From Deltaproteobacteria bacterium UBA5329 (lineage in GTDB: Bacteria; Desulfobacterota; Syntrophorhabdia; Syntrophorhabdales; Syntrophorhabdaceae): DNA of 18,470 bases. The notes under the pieces were generated by a model. It had not been told where the DNA came from, did not search any database, and saw only the letters and a list, made by a program, of their open reading frames with translations. Shown one piece after another: positions 7,372 through 14,973 of this stretch. The translations under genes were made by a program, and so were the position numbers. The stretch spans positions 33,299 through 51,768 of the forward strand of contig DHQV01000082.1 in assembly GCA_002408185.1 (NCBI GenBank), given 5' to 3'. Positions within the stretch are counted from its first letter, which is position 1. The number at the start of each line of letters is the position of its first letter.

Positions 7372-8742
7372 TTGGAGCGCAACAACATTCTCTGCATAGG
7401 TGCAGGCTATGTCGGCGGGCCGACAATGGCCATGATAGCGTACAAATGTCCGCAATATAAGGTCACTGTCGTTGACATAAACCACGAAAAGATCGCACGG
7501 TGGAACTCGGATGACCTGCCCGTGTACGAGCCCGGGCTTGACGAAATCATACGGGCCACACGGGGAAAAAACCTTTTCTTCGAAACCGATATCGATAAAG
7601 GTATAAAGGAATCCTGGATCATTTTTGTCGGCGTCAATACCCCGACAAAGACATTTGGAGCGGGGGCTGGAAAAGCGGCCGATCTGCAGTACTGGGAAAA
7701 AACCGCACGGCAGATACGTGAAGCGGCCAGATCGCCGAAGATCGTTGTCGAAAAATGTACCATACCTGTAAGGACAGCGCTGGCCATGGAAAGGATCCTC
7801 ACATCCAAGAATGGCAACATACGTTTCGACGTCGTGTCGAACCCTGAATTTCTTGCGGAAGGCACGGCAATACGCGATCTTGAGTTTCCCGACCGCGTGC
7901 TCATCGGATCCCGGGAAACCCCTAACGGGCTAGAGGCCCGCAAGGCTGTTGTCGATATCTACCTCAACTGGGTGCCGCGCGAAAAGATCATCGAAAGCAA
8001 TATCTGGAGCAGCGAGCTCTCCAAGCTTGTCGCAAACGCATTCCTGGCACAGAGGATATCCTCGATCAATGCAGTATCTGCATTGTGTGAAAAAACCGAG
8101 GCTGATATCTCCGAAGTATCCCGCGCCATCGGACTCGACAGCAGGCTTGGCAGTAAATTTCTCAATGCTAGTGTGGGATTTGGTGGTTCCTGCTTCAAAA
8201 AGGACATACTGAACCTTGCCTATATATGCCGCAACTATGGGCTCGACGCTGTTGCCGACTACTGGGAGAGTGTCGTAGATATCAACGAATACCAGAAGGA
8301 ACGTTTCATACTCGGAATCCTGAGCGCGATGTTCAACACTCTTGCAGGCAAAAGGATATGTATTTTCGGCTTTTCATTCAAAGCCGATACAGGCGACACA
8401 CGTGAAACGCCCGCATACACTATCTCGCGGCGCCTGCACGAGGAAAAGGCGGAGCTTATAATCACCGATCCGAAGGCGCTCGATAATGCGAAGATCGATC
8501 TTCATGACATTGACGGGATAACATATGAGCCTGACCCCTACAAGGCAGCCCGGGGCTGTGACGCCATAGCCGTCATGACAGAATGGAAATTATACACCGA
8601 ACTCGATTACGAACGAATCTATGATTCAATGGCAAAACCGGCTTTTGTGTTCGATGGTAGGAATATCCTGGATCATAAGAAGCTACACGAAATGGGATTC
8701 AACGTGTACCCGATAGGAAAACCGCCACTGGTACATTTTTAA
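7372..8742 (+). CDS. ugd: UDP-glucose 6-dehydrogenase, animal-like type
   Basis: A 456-aa NAD-dependent enzyme that oxidises UDP-glucose twice to UDP-glucuronate for surface polysaccharides. Its N-terminal NAD fold has CIGAGYVGGPT (GxGxxG at 10-15) and VDIN. Catalytic and binding motifs are NTPTKT at 89-94, VSNPEFLAEGTAIRDL at 155-170, WSSELSKLVANAFLAQRISS at 212-231 with K218, and VGFGGSCFKKD with the nucleophile C274. The C-terminal domain has FSFKADTGDTRETP and TEWKLYTELDYERI. From memory these match human UGDH far more closely than E. coli Ugd. The extra C-terminal tail of the animal enzyme is absent. The start is TTG at 7372, 5 nt after GGAGGA. No glycosyltransferase or sugar-nucleotide gene is adjacent. 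Confidence 0.94.
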   Translation: MERNNILCIGAGYVGGPTMAMIAYKCPQYKVTVVDINHEKIARWNSDDLPVYEPGLDEIIRATRGKNLFFETDIDKGIKESWIIFVGVNTPTKTFGAGAGKAADLQYWEKTARQIREAARSPKIVVEKCTIPVRTALAMERILTSKNGNIRFDVVSNPEFLAEGTAIRDLEFPDRVLIGSRETPNGLEARKAVVDIYLNWVPREKIIESNIWSSELSKLVANAFLAQRISSINAVSALCEKTEADISEVSRAIGLDSRLGSKFLNASVGFGGSCFKKDILNLAYICRNYGLDAVADYWESVVDINEYQKERFILGILSAMFNTLAGKRICIFGFSFKADTGDTRETPAYTISRRLHEEKAELIITDPKALDNAKIDLHDIDGITYEPDPYKAARGCDAIAVMTEWKLYTELDYERIYDSMAKPAFVFDGRNILDHKKLHEMGFNVYPIGKPPLVHF

Positions 8743-8745
8743 AGA

Positions 8746-8895
8746 GCGCAAGGCGTTAAAAGACACTAATTCCAAACATGCAACCTGTCGCCAAGGCATT
8801 TTCGCCCGGTCATCCGGTGCCTTTTCTTTTCCGAGTTTTCTATAATTACTGGAATGTAAGAAGAATGGTGGGTTTTTGTTTTTTTCGCCTTGCGC
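8746..8895. repeat. 10-bp inverted repeats flanking the ugd-lolD convergent gap
   Basis: GCGCAAGGCG at 8746-8755, just past the ugd stop, is the exact reverse complement of CGCCTTGCGC at 8886-8895, just before the lolD stop. The 130 nt between carry no credible gene, only the possible terminator at 8793-8828 and a T-rich stretch. The right arm continues as a CGCC-T-T/ACGCC repeat tract to 8908. Confidence 0.5.
8793..8828 (+). terminator. Probable terminator after ugd
   Basis: AAGGCA (8793-8798) pairs with TGCCTT (8818-8823). Inside, CCGG at 8806-8809 pairs with CCGG at 8814-8817 around a TCAT loop, leaving a 7-nt bulge on the left side. A T-rich run (TTTTCTTTT) follows. The bulge makes it weaker than the terminator at 4343. 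Confidence 0.5.
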
Positions 8896-8903
8896 CTCAC
8901 GCC

Positions 8904-9584
8904 TTACGAATTGAAGAGTTCTCCATCCACCATCGTAAGTTCCCTGTCCCCCAAAGCGCCTATTTCGGGATCGTGGGTTACGAGGATCATTGTTGCAGAA
9001 AGTTTCTTCTGGATGGCCAGTATCTGGTTCAAGACCTCGCGACCTGTCCTGCGGTCGAGGTTTCCGGTTGGTTCATCGGCAAGAATTACGCTGGGTTCGT
9101 TGATGAGGGCGCGTGCTATTGCGACCCGCTGCTGTTCCCCACCAGACAGTTCCCCCGGCTTGTGGCTAGCCCTGTGTGTGAGTTCTACGGTCTCGAGGAA
9201 ACCCCGTGCCTTTCTGCGCGCCTCGTCGGGCTTCACCCGACGTATCAAAAGAGGCATCATGATATTTTCGATAACGTTAAAGTCCTGTAGCAGGTGATAA
9301 AACTGGAAAATGAAACCGATCCGTTCATTGCGGAAACGGCTCTGCTCGTCCTCGCCGAACTTCATTATGTCCTGCCCCTCGAAGAGGACGGTACCTTCCG
9401 TCGGCCTGTCGAGAGTCCCGATTATATGAAGGAATGTGCTTTTCCCTGCGCCGGAGGGTCCCATTATGGTGACAAAGCTGCCTTTGTCGACAGTGAGGTC
9501 CACCCCTTTCAGGACATCGATCACAATATGATCTTTCTGAAAGGACTTTTTGATCCCGCGTGCTTCAATGATACGATCACTCAT
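8904..9584 (-). CDS. lolD: Lipoprotein-releasing system ATP-binding protein LolD
   Basis: A 226-aa ABC ATPase of the LolD/MacB/FtsE group. It powers extraction of outer-membrane lipoproteins from the inner membrane by the LolCDE complex. All ATPase signatures are visible: Walker A GPSGAGKST at 42-50, the Q-loop in IFQFYHLL, signature LSGGEQQRVAIARAL at 146-160, Walker B VILADEPTGNLD, and H204 in VTHD. The length and lack of extra domains suit LolD. The start is the ATG at 9584 (MSDRIIEA), overlapping the end of the permease gene by 8 nt with a GGAG upstream; the frame extends 20 codons further, which I exclude. It is the last gene of the five-gene minus-strand run. Confidence 0.93.
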   Translation of the reverse strand: MSDRIIEARGIKKSFQKDHIVIDVLKGVDLTVDKGSFVTIMGPSGAGKSTFLHIIGTLDRPTEGTVLFEGQDIMKFGEDEQSRFRNERIGFIFQFYHLLQDFNVIENIMMPLLIRRVKPDEARRKARGFLETVELTHRASHKPGELSGGEQQRVAIARALINEPSVILADEPTGNLDRRTGREVLNQILAIQKKLSATMILVTHDPEIGALGDRELTMVDGELFNS

Positions 9585-10776
9585 AGCGCAGCGTCTCCAC
9601 GGGATCGATCTTTGCGGCCTTGTACGAAGGATATATGGTGGCAAGAACGCATATTACCATTGTAACGAGAGCGATCAATATGACATCGATAATACTTATC
9701 TTTGCCGGCAGCGTTGTAATGTAATAGATATCCTCCGGTAATTTTATAAGCCCGGTGCTCCTGATTATCCAGCACAGGAAATACCCGGTGAAAGCCCCGA
9801 CGAGTGCGCCGACCACACCGATCGTTATACCTTCCATCATGAATATCTTCATTATGCTCCGCTTCTTCGCCCCGATCGATTTCAATATGGCGATATCCTT
9901 TTTTTTCTCCATGACCGTCATGATGAGGGAACTGATTATATTGAAGCTTGCAACGAGGATGATCAGGGCAAGAATGATGAACATTGCCAGCTTCTCGAGC
10001 TTCAGCGCGGAGAAAAGATTGCGGTTCATCTCCATCCATGTTTTCGCGAAATAATCATGGCCCAGGGCCTTGAGAATGGTCCACTTCATATCGCCGGCCT
10101 TATATTCATCGACGAGTTTAACTTCTATCCCCGTGGCCCCGATACCCATCGCCGATTCGATATCGGACAGCGGCATGACCACAAGTGTATTATCGATCTC
10201 GTACATTCCTGTTTCGAATATGCCTCCGACACGCGCACGAACGGTTTCGGGCATGGACCCCATCGGAGAGAACCCGCCGAAAGGCACCATGATAGTAAAG
10301 CTGTCGCCAAGAAAGAGCCCCAGGTGTTTTGCAAGTTCTTTCCCTATGAGAACACTTCCCTTTCTCTGCAGGGAATCGACCGATCCTTCTTTTACAAGTT
10401 TCCCCATGTATTGTCCGTCGGCCGCGTTGATCCCCTTTATCGCCACGCCGGACAACTGCTTCCCGTTCTGGACCATGGCCTGAAATGCAGTGAACGGAAA
10501 TGCACGTGAAACTCCGGGTACCCCCTTGATCTTCTTTACGATCTCATCGGTATTGTGCAGTTCACCGTTGACATTCATGACCAGTATGTGAGGGTTTATC
10601 CCGAGAATGCGGGCCCTGATCTCGTCCTGAAAGCCTGTCATAACCGCTATTACGACTATGATGGCCATAACGCCGATCGCGATCCCGACGACCGATATCC
10701 AGGTAGTGAAGGAGATGAAGGCCTCCTTCCGCTTCGACCTCAGATATCGCAATCCTATTGTAGTTTCATAATCCAT
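9577..10776 (-). CDS. lolC: Lipoprotein-releasing ABC permease, LolC/LolE family
   Basis: A 399-aa inner-membrane subunit with the LolC/LolE/MacB_PCD plus FtsX architecture. A cytoplasmic start (IGLRYLRSKRKEAFISF) leads into helix 1 (about 23-48), a periplasmic domain to about 260, then three helices (about 263-287, 316-338, 361-382). The coupling helix MEKKKDIAILKSIGAKKR at 289-306 and the C-terminal YPSYKAAKIDPVETLRYE are hallmarks. The start is the ATG at 10776; the frame extends 20 codons upstream. Only one such permease lies beside lolD, so the complex may be built on a homodimer, as known for lineages with a single LolC/E/F-type protein, or the second subunit lies elsewhere. A 91-nt gap separates it from lysS, with no clear promoter seen. 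Confidence 0.92.
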   Translation of the reverse strand: MDYETTIGLRYLRSKRKEAFISFTTWISVVGIAIGVMAIIVVIAVMTGFQDEIRARILGINPHILVMNVNGELHNTDEIVKKIKGVPGVSRAFPFTAFQAMVQNGKQLSGVAIKGINAADGQYMGKLVKEGSVDSLQRKGSVLIGKELAKHLGLFLGDSFTIMVPFGGFSPMGSMPETVRARVGGIFETGMYEIDNTLVVMPLSDIESAMGIGATGIEVKLVDEYKAGDMKWTILKALGHDYFAKTWMEMNRNLFSALKLEKLAMFIILALIILVASFNIISSLIMTVMEKKKDIAILKSIGAKKRSIMKIFMMEGITIGVVGALVGAFTGYFLCWIIRSTGLIKLPEDIYYITTLPAKISIIDVILIALVTMVICVLATIYPSYKAAKIDPVETLRYE

Positions 10777-10867
10777 AAGAGAATTAAACTCTTGCCATAT
10801 GCAGGCATGGACACGCAATACGCACCTGCCCGTCATATCGTCTGCAATGTTCCTGTGCCAGAGGTAT

Positions 10868-12331
10868 CTACGGACGCAGGAGCGGAAAGAGAATTACATC
10901 CCGTATCGATGCACTGTCGGTGAGCAGCATCGTCAACCGGTCGATGCCGATCCCCTGCCCGGCCGTGGGAGGCAATCCATATTCGAGAGCTGTAATATAG
11001 TCCTCGTCGAGGGCTGCACCCTCTTCTTTTTCCTTGATCTGGAGCTCAAAACGCTGGAGCTGATCCTCCGGGTCGTTGAGCTCGTTAAACCCGTTCGCGA
11101 TCTCCATCCCACAGATATAGAGTTCAAACCGTTCGGTGATGTCAGGATTATCAGGGTTTCTTTTCGCGAGGGGAGATACCTCTATCGGATACTGTGTGAT
11201 GAACGTAGGCTGTATCAGTTTCTTCTCACAGAGTTCCTCAAAGATCTTCGTGATCAATTTGCCCCGTGATTCCTTGTCGGCCCCTTCGATCTCTAGGCCT
11301 TTCGCATAGGCTTTGAGCCGTGCTGGATCATCGAGCGCGCTCAGGTCAAAATCGCCGAGCTCCGCCATCGCCTGCGCCATCGTGATTTTTCTCCAAGGTG
11401 GGGCAAAATCTATTTCCTGCCCGTTATATGTAATGACGTATGTCCCAAAAAGCTCCTTTACGAGGGATGACACCATGTCCTCGGTCAGGGCCATCAGGTC
11501 TTCATATGTTGCGTACGCCTGATAATATTCAAGCATTGTGAATTCTGGGTTATGGCGCACCGATATACCTTCGTTCCGAAAATTGCGGTTTATCTCGAAG
11601 ACCCGCTCGAACCCTCCGACAACAAGACGCTTGAGATAAAGCTCGGGGGCTATCCTGAGAAAAAGGTCCATGCCCATCGCATTGTGGTGGGTAACAAATG
11701 GTTTCGCCGTTGCCCCGCCCGGGATGACCTGCATCATCGGGGTTTCGACCTCGATAAAATCCCTCTCCACAAAATAACGCCGGATATAATCAATGATCCG
11801 CGCCCGGGTCGTGAACACATCTCTCACACTGTCATTGACAATAAGGTCGAGATAGCGCTTGCGATATCTTTCTTCGACATCTTTCAGGCCGTGCCATTTC
11901 TCGGGAAGAGGCCGCAAGGATTTGGTGAGAAGCTTTATCGTATCGGCAAGCACGGTCAGTTCGCCTGTTCTTGTCTTGAAAACTTTCCCCTCAAGGCCCA
12001 CGATATCGCATATATCGAACTTCTTGAAAATATCATATGCCGGGCTTTTCAGGGTGTCCTTCCGGACATATGCCTGTATTTTCCCTTTTCTGTCCTGGAT
12101 ATGAATGAACGCGCTTTTGCCGAAATCTCTGAAGGCCATGATGCGTCCCGCAACGGCAACTCTGTCCTCGCTCTTTTCTAATTCCGCGGTATCGAGGCTC
12201 CCGAAACGGCCCTCTATTTCCTGCGTTGTAATATACGGTCCGCGGTCCTGCGGGTACGTTTCGATACCCTGTTCTTTCAGATATTTTTCTTTATCCTTGC
12301 GCACGGCATACAATTCGTTAATTGGCTCCAT
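10868..12331 (-). CDS. lysS: Lysyl-tRNA synthetase, class II
   Basis: A 487-aa cytoplasmic enzyme that charges tRNA-Lys. The N-terminal OB-fold anticodon-binding domain spans about residues 57-135. The class II catalytic core includes PMMQVIPGGATAKPFVTHHN (the LysRS-type motif 1 region), motif 2 FRNEGISVRHNPEFTMLEYY at 251-270, the ELYICGMEIANGFNELNDP segment typical of LysRS, and motif 3 GQGIGIDRLTMLLT at 458-471, ending in the conserved FPLLRP. The length is standard. GAGG precedes the ATG at 12331. It lies 28 nt downstream of rimO and upstream of the lol genes; a lysS-lolC-lolD order is familiar from deltaproteobacterial genomes. Confidence 0.97.
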   Translation of the reverse strand: MEPINELYAVRKDKEKYLKEQGIETYPQDRGPYITTQEIEGRFGSLDTAELEKSEDRVAVAGRIMAFRDFGKSAFIHIQDRKGKIQAYVRKDTLKSPAYDIFKKFDICDIVGLEGKVFKTRTGELTVLADTIKLLTKSLRPLPEKWHGLKDVEERYRKRYLDLIVNDSVRDVFTTRARIIDYIRRYFVERDFIEVETPMMQVIPGGATAKPFVTHHNAMGMDLFLRIAPELYLKRLVVGGFERVFEINRNFRNEGISVRHNPEFTMLEYYQAYATYEDLMALTEDMVSSLVKELFGTYVITYNGQEIDFAPPWRKITMAQAMAELGDFDLSALDDPARLKAYAKGLEIEGADKESRGKLITKIFEELCEKKLIQPTFITQYPIEVSPLAKRNPDNPDITERFELYICGMEIANGFNELNDPEDQLQRFELQIKEKEEGAALDEDYITALEYGLPPTAGQGIGIDRLTMLLTDSASIRDVILFPLLRP

Positions 12332-12359
12332 TTTTCCCTCAATTTTTGGCGATATATTT

Positions 12360-13634
12360 CTATACTTCCACTACGACATCATAATCAAGTGTTTTCAGGA
12401 CCTTTGCGTCACATATATCACCGGAGCGACATTTTCCCTTAATGAATGCGATGCCGTCGATATCCGGCGCCTGAACGAGCATACGGCCAATCTTCGGGTC
12501 TTCTTTGTCATTTTCTACAATAATCTTTACAGTCCTGCTCTCAAGGCGGGCAAGCCTCGTGCGCGATATCTCCTTCTGGGCCTCCATAAGCCGGATGTAC
12601 CTGTTTTTTTTGACCTTGCCGGTGATCTGTCCTTTGAGTTTATACGCCGGTGTGCCTTTTTCCCGTGCGTACCTGAATGCACCGAGCATATCGAACTGAT
12701 GCCTGCTGAGGAAGGAGAGAAGATCGTCAAACTCGGCGTCTGTTTCCGAGGGAAAACCCACGATGATCGATGTCCTCAGAACGGCCTCGGGCATGCGGTC
12801 GCGTATCATTGCCAGGGTCTCTTCCAGATATGCCTTTGTATGTCCCCTTCCCATAAGCGACAGAATCCGGTCTTCGGAATGCTGGATAGGGACGTCGAGG
12901 TAGGGGATGATACGCGGGTCGCCTTGTATGATATCGATGAGTTCGCGCGTAATGCCTCTCGGATGCATGTAAAGGAGTCTGAGATAAAAGTCGCCCGCTT
13001 CATCAGTGAGTGACCTGATAAGCCCGGTAAGCGCTTCCTTGCGGCCTGCGTCCATTCCGTATGCGGTAATATCCTGACCGATCACATTGATCTCGCGATA
13101 GCCTCTGTCAAGGAGCCAACGAAACTCGCTTAAAACATCATGCACCGGCCTGCTCGTGAGGTTTCCCCTGATGGACGGTATCGTACAATAGTTGCAACGA
13201 TTATTACAGCCCTCCTGTATCTTGAGATAAGCGCTCGGATGAACTGTCAGGACCCGCCGGGGGAACGTTTCCGAGAAGGTGCCTTCGCGGTGATAAAAAC
13301 CCGCAAGATCGATGATCTCAGCAATATCGGCATAATATGTTCTCCCGATAAAGGAATGCACCTCGGGGAGAAGGCTCACGAGATCATCACGATAACGCTC
13401 GACAAGACACCCTGTGACAATGATCTTTTTCCCGCCATCCTTCGCAGCCTCGAGGATTGTTTCTATCGATTCCCGTGTGGCCTCCGCAATAAAAGCGCAG
13501 GTGTTTATGATGACCGTGTCCCCGTCGTCACCCTGTGCATGCCCTGCAGCGCACAATTTTTGGCATATGTATTCCGATTCTACGAGATTCTTCGGGCACC
13601 CCAGGCTGATCAAGTTAAATGTCATAAACGGCAC
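12360..13634 (-). CDS. rimO: Ribosomal protein S12 methylthiotransferase RimO
   Basis: A 424-aa radical SAM methylthiotransferase that adds a methylthio group to the conserved aspartate of ribosomal protein S12. Counted from the ATG at 13625, the N-terminal domain has its three cluster cysteines at C10 (SLGCPKN), C43 (NTCAF) and C73 (TGCLVERY). The radical SAM motif is EGCNNRCNYCTIPSIRG (C140, C144, C147), and a TRAM domain closes the protein. RGNLTSRP and VIGQDITAYGMD are RimO-like rather than MiaB-like. I prefer the GTG at 13634 because AAGGAG at 13639-13644 is 4 nt away, whereas the ATG at 13625 is 13 nt away. Either start overlaps the preceding gene, so the two are coupled. Confidence 0.94.
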   Translation of the reverse strand: MPFMTFNLISLGCPKNLVESEYICQKLCAAGHAQGDDGDTVIINTCAFIAEATRESIETILEAAKDGGKKIIVTGCLVERYRDDLVSLLPEVHSFIGRTYYADIAEIIDLAGFYHREGTFSETFPRRVLTVHPSAYLKIQEGCNNRCNYCTIPSIRGNLTSRPVHDVLSEFRWLLDRGYREINVIGQDITAYGMDAGRKEALTGLIRSLTDEAGDFYLRLLYMHPRGITRELIDIIQGDPRIIPYLDVPIQHSEDRILSLMGRGHTKAYLEETLAMIRDRMPEAVLRTSIIVGFPSETDAEFDDLLSFLSRHQFDMLGAFRYAREKGTPAYKLKGQITGKVKKNRYIRLMEAQKEISRTRLARLESRTVKIIVENDKEDPKIGRMLVQAPDIDGIAFIKGKCRSGDICDAKVLKTLDYDVVVEV

Positions 13635-14406
13635 ATATCTCCTTGCATTTTTTCGTCCGCTTGCCCGTACACCCAGCAGAGATACCAACCCCGTGGCAGA
13701 GAAAAAAATCGTATTTGAGTGGATCGGATGGGCTGTATCTTTTCAATGCCTCCGTTACCTGACGTGCCGCCCTGAAGGAAGGCGTATTGCCGGTGATCCA
13801 GCCTGCGCATTTCCCGATCTTATAGATATGCGTGTCGAGGGGCATTGTGAGGTCGGCAGGGTCAATAAAATTCCAAATGCCGACATCCACGGTATCTTTT
13901 CTCACCATCCAGCGGAGGTACATATTCCATCTCTTCTGCGCCCCGCTTGAACCGGCCCTTGGAAAGAAGAACAGAAGCTTGTCCGTACCGGGTAAGTATT
14001 TTTCCCGGATACGCCATATCGTCTCCCGCGTATCCCCGTTATAGAGAGAACGGAACAAAGCTCCAAATGTGCCGTTCTCTCCCAGGATCTGCCTCAGCAC
14101 CTCAAAAAGCATGACAAGATCACGGGCTTTGTGGAAACGGTAATAAAGATTGTTAAGGGCATCCCATTGGCCCGCTTCGATAAAGTGGATCGGGCCGTTT
14201 TCCATTGAACCGAAAAGCCTTTCAAGAAAACCCATAAACAGTTCGATCTTTCCATAGGCAAACTGTGCGGCGATAAAACCCGCCATCTCGCGATCGGCAT
14301 CGCCTTTGAAGCGGTGAACGAAGGACACCGGGTCCCGATACACGCGATAGGAAACATTGTGCTTTTGTCTTTCGTAGATTGTATCGAGATGTGCTACGGT
14401 AATCAC
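13615..14406 (-). CDS. TIGR02757 (DUF2400) family protein
   Basis: A 263-aa protein of the TIGR02757/DUF2400 family, recognised by KRWNMYLRWMVRKD at 158-171, the PLDTHIYKI segment at 189-197, and DFFLCHGVGI at 233-242. The family is uncharacterised; its central part resembles helix-hairpin-helix DNA glycosylase-like folds, which I mention as an inference. The C-terminus holds C237, C246, C254 and C258 (C-x8-C-x7-C-x3-C), suited to a metal or Fe-S site. The only reasonable start is the GTG at 14406, because an in-frame stop lies about 20 codons upstream; its ribosome site is weak. It heads the rimO-lysS-lolC-lolD run and overlaps rimO. Confidence 0.82.
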   Translation of the reverse strand: MITVAHLDTIYERQKHNVSYRVYRDPVSFVHRFKGDADREMAGFIAAQFAYGKIELFMGFLERLFGSMENGPIHFIEAGQWDALNNLYYRFHKARDLVMLFEVLRQILGENGTFGALFRSLYNGDTRETIWRIREKYLPGTDKLLFFFPRAGSSGAQKRWNMYLRWMVRKDTVDVGIWNFIDPADLTMPLDTHIYKIGKCAGWITGNTPSFRAARQVTEALKRYSPSDPLKYDFFLCHGVGISAGCTGKRTKKCKEICAVYDI

Positions 14407-14445
14407 CTTGTTGAGATTGTCCCGCTTTTCGCAGGGACTGGTAAC

Positions 14446-14474
14446 AATTTACACCAAAACACGTTGCTTTTCAA
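14446..14474 (-). promoter_or_regulatory. Sigma-70 promoter candidate for the TIGR02757-rimO-lysS-lol operon
   Basis: On the minus strand, TTGAAA (14474-14469) and TAAATT (14451-14446) are separated by exactly 17 nt. The -35 matches consensus at five of six positions and the -10 at four of six. The transcript would start near 14439, about 33 nt before the GTG start at 14406. Confidence 0.5.
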
Positions 14475-14532
14475 ATGATGCATATCTCTTGAATTATGGT
14501 GTTAATGCCCATATTATTTCCCTATAAAATCA

Positions 14533-14561
14533 TTGGGACAATCTGTCCATTTCGTGATACC
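14533..14561 (+). promoter_or_regulatory. Weak promoter with an overlapping inverted repeat before the zinc-ribbon gene
   Basis: TTGGGA at 14533-14538 and GATACC at 14556-14561 are 17 nt apart; the -10 is poor. The inverted repeat GGACA-atc-TGTCC (14536-14548) overlaps the -35 and could be an operator. The predicted transcript would start only about 5 nt before the ATG at 14573. Confidence 0.3.
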
Positions 14562-14572
14562 ATTGCTCTTGA

Positions 14573-14743
14573 ATGCCAACACAGAAATGCCCTCACTGCG
14601 GAAAATTAGCAAATGTCATTCTTTTCGGAAACAGGTTCATCGCGGTATGCTGCAACCAGATCATTTATGTCGGGCATGAACCGCCTCCCCCGAATGGGCC
14701 GGATGCTTCAAATGGAGATCCAAAAAACCGGCCTCTTCCTTAA
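14573..14743 (+). CDS. Small zinc-ribbon-like protein (56 aa)
   Basis: A short frame beginning MPTQKCPHCGKLANVI and containing AVCCNQIIYVGHE before a proline- and asparagine-rich tail (EPPPPNGPDAS), ending at TAA 14741-14743. The pair CPHC (residues 6-9) and CC (26-27) fits a rubredoxin/zinc-ribbon knuckle pattern, which suggests a metal-binding peptide; the second knuckle is adjacent cysteines rather than C-x2-C. No strong Shine-Dalgarno is present, so the transcript may be leaderless or the gene poorly expressed. It is convergent with the 54-aa membrane peptide. I do not recognise a named family. The cysteine pattern and lack of a competing gene on the other strand support it moderately. 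Confidence 0.5.
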   Translation: MPTQKCPHCGKLANVILFGNRFIAVCCNQIIYVGHEPPPPNGPDASNGDPKNRPLP

Positions 14744-14751
14744 TGCTGTTT

Positions 14752-14791
14752 GTCATTCCGCATTGAATGGCAGTAACGCACCTGCGTTACT
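14752..14791. terminator. Two back-to-back hairpins between convergent small genes
   Basis: Hairpin one pairs GTCATTC (14752-14758) with GAATGGC (14765-14771), with one G-U pair on the plus strand. Hairpin two is a perfect 9-bp inverted repeat, AGTAACGCA (14772-14780) and TGCGTTACT (14783-14791), which contains the TAA stop of the minus-strand 54-aa gene. U-runs are lacking on both sides, so intrinsic termination would be weak; transcript-end protection is another option. Confidence 0.5.
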
Positions 14792-14951
14792 TTGTTCCGC
14801 CCACACGCCTCAGAAGCGAATACACCCCATAACCCGCCAGCACGCCCACCATTGTTGCAACCGGTACGGCAACGACCGCGAGCGTAGTTACCGCCTTTAC
14901 GATACGCACAACCCGGAAAAGCTTCTCTATCCCGTCTTTCTGTTTCAACAT
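14787..14951 (-). CDS. Small single-helix membrane protein (54 aa)
   Basis: This reads MLKQKDGIEKLFRVVRIV, then a hydrophobic helix at about residues 20-46 (AVTTLAVVAVPVATMVGVLA, then GYGVYSLL), and a basic end (RRVGGTK). The charge pattern, a basic N-terminal amphipathic part followed by one helix and RR, suggests a small inner-membrane peptide. A GGAG Shine-Dalgarno lies 7 nt before the ATG at 14951, giving good start support. The stop codon lies inside a perfect palindrome. It starts 22 nt after the hypothetical gene that follows usp on the same strand, so it is probably co-transcribed. No family is recognised; it could be a regulatory or stress-related micropeptide, but that is only inference. 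Confidence 0.62.
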   Translation of the reverse strand: MLKQKDGIEKLFRVVRIVKAVTTLAVVAVPVATMVGVLAGYGVYSLLRRVGGTK

Positions 14952-14973
14952 TTTCACGCTCCACATACTATTC

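Noticed and set aside
14740..14964. 74-codon minus-strand frame overlapping the 54-aa membrane peptide
   Set aside because: It is a different frame over the same DNA, rich in Arg, Gly and Cys as expected of a shadow; the 54-aa frame has the ribosome site and a coherent helix.
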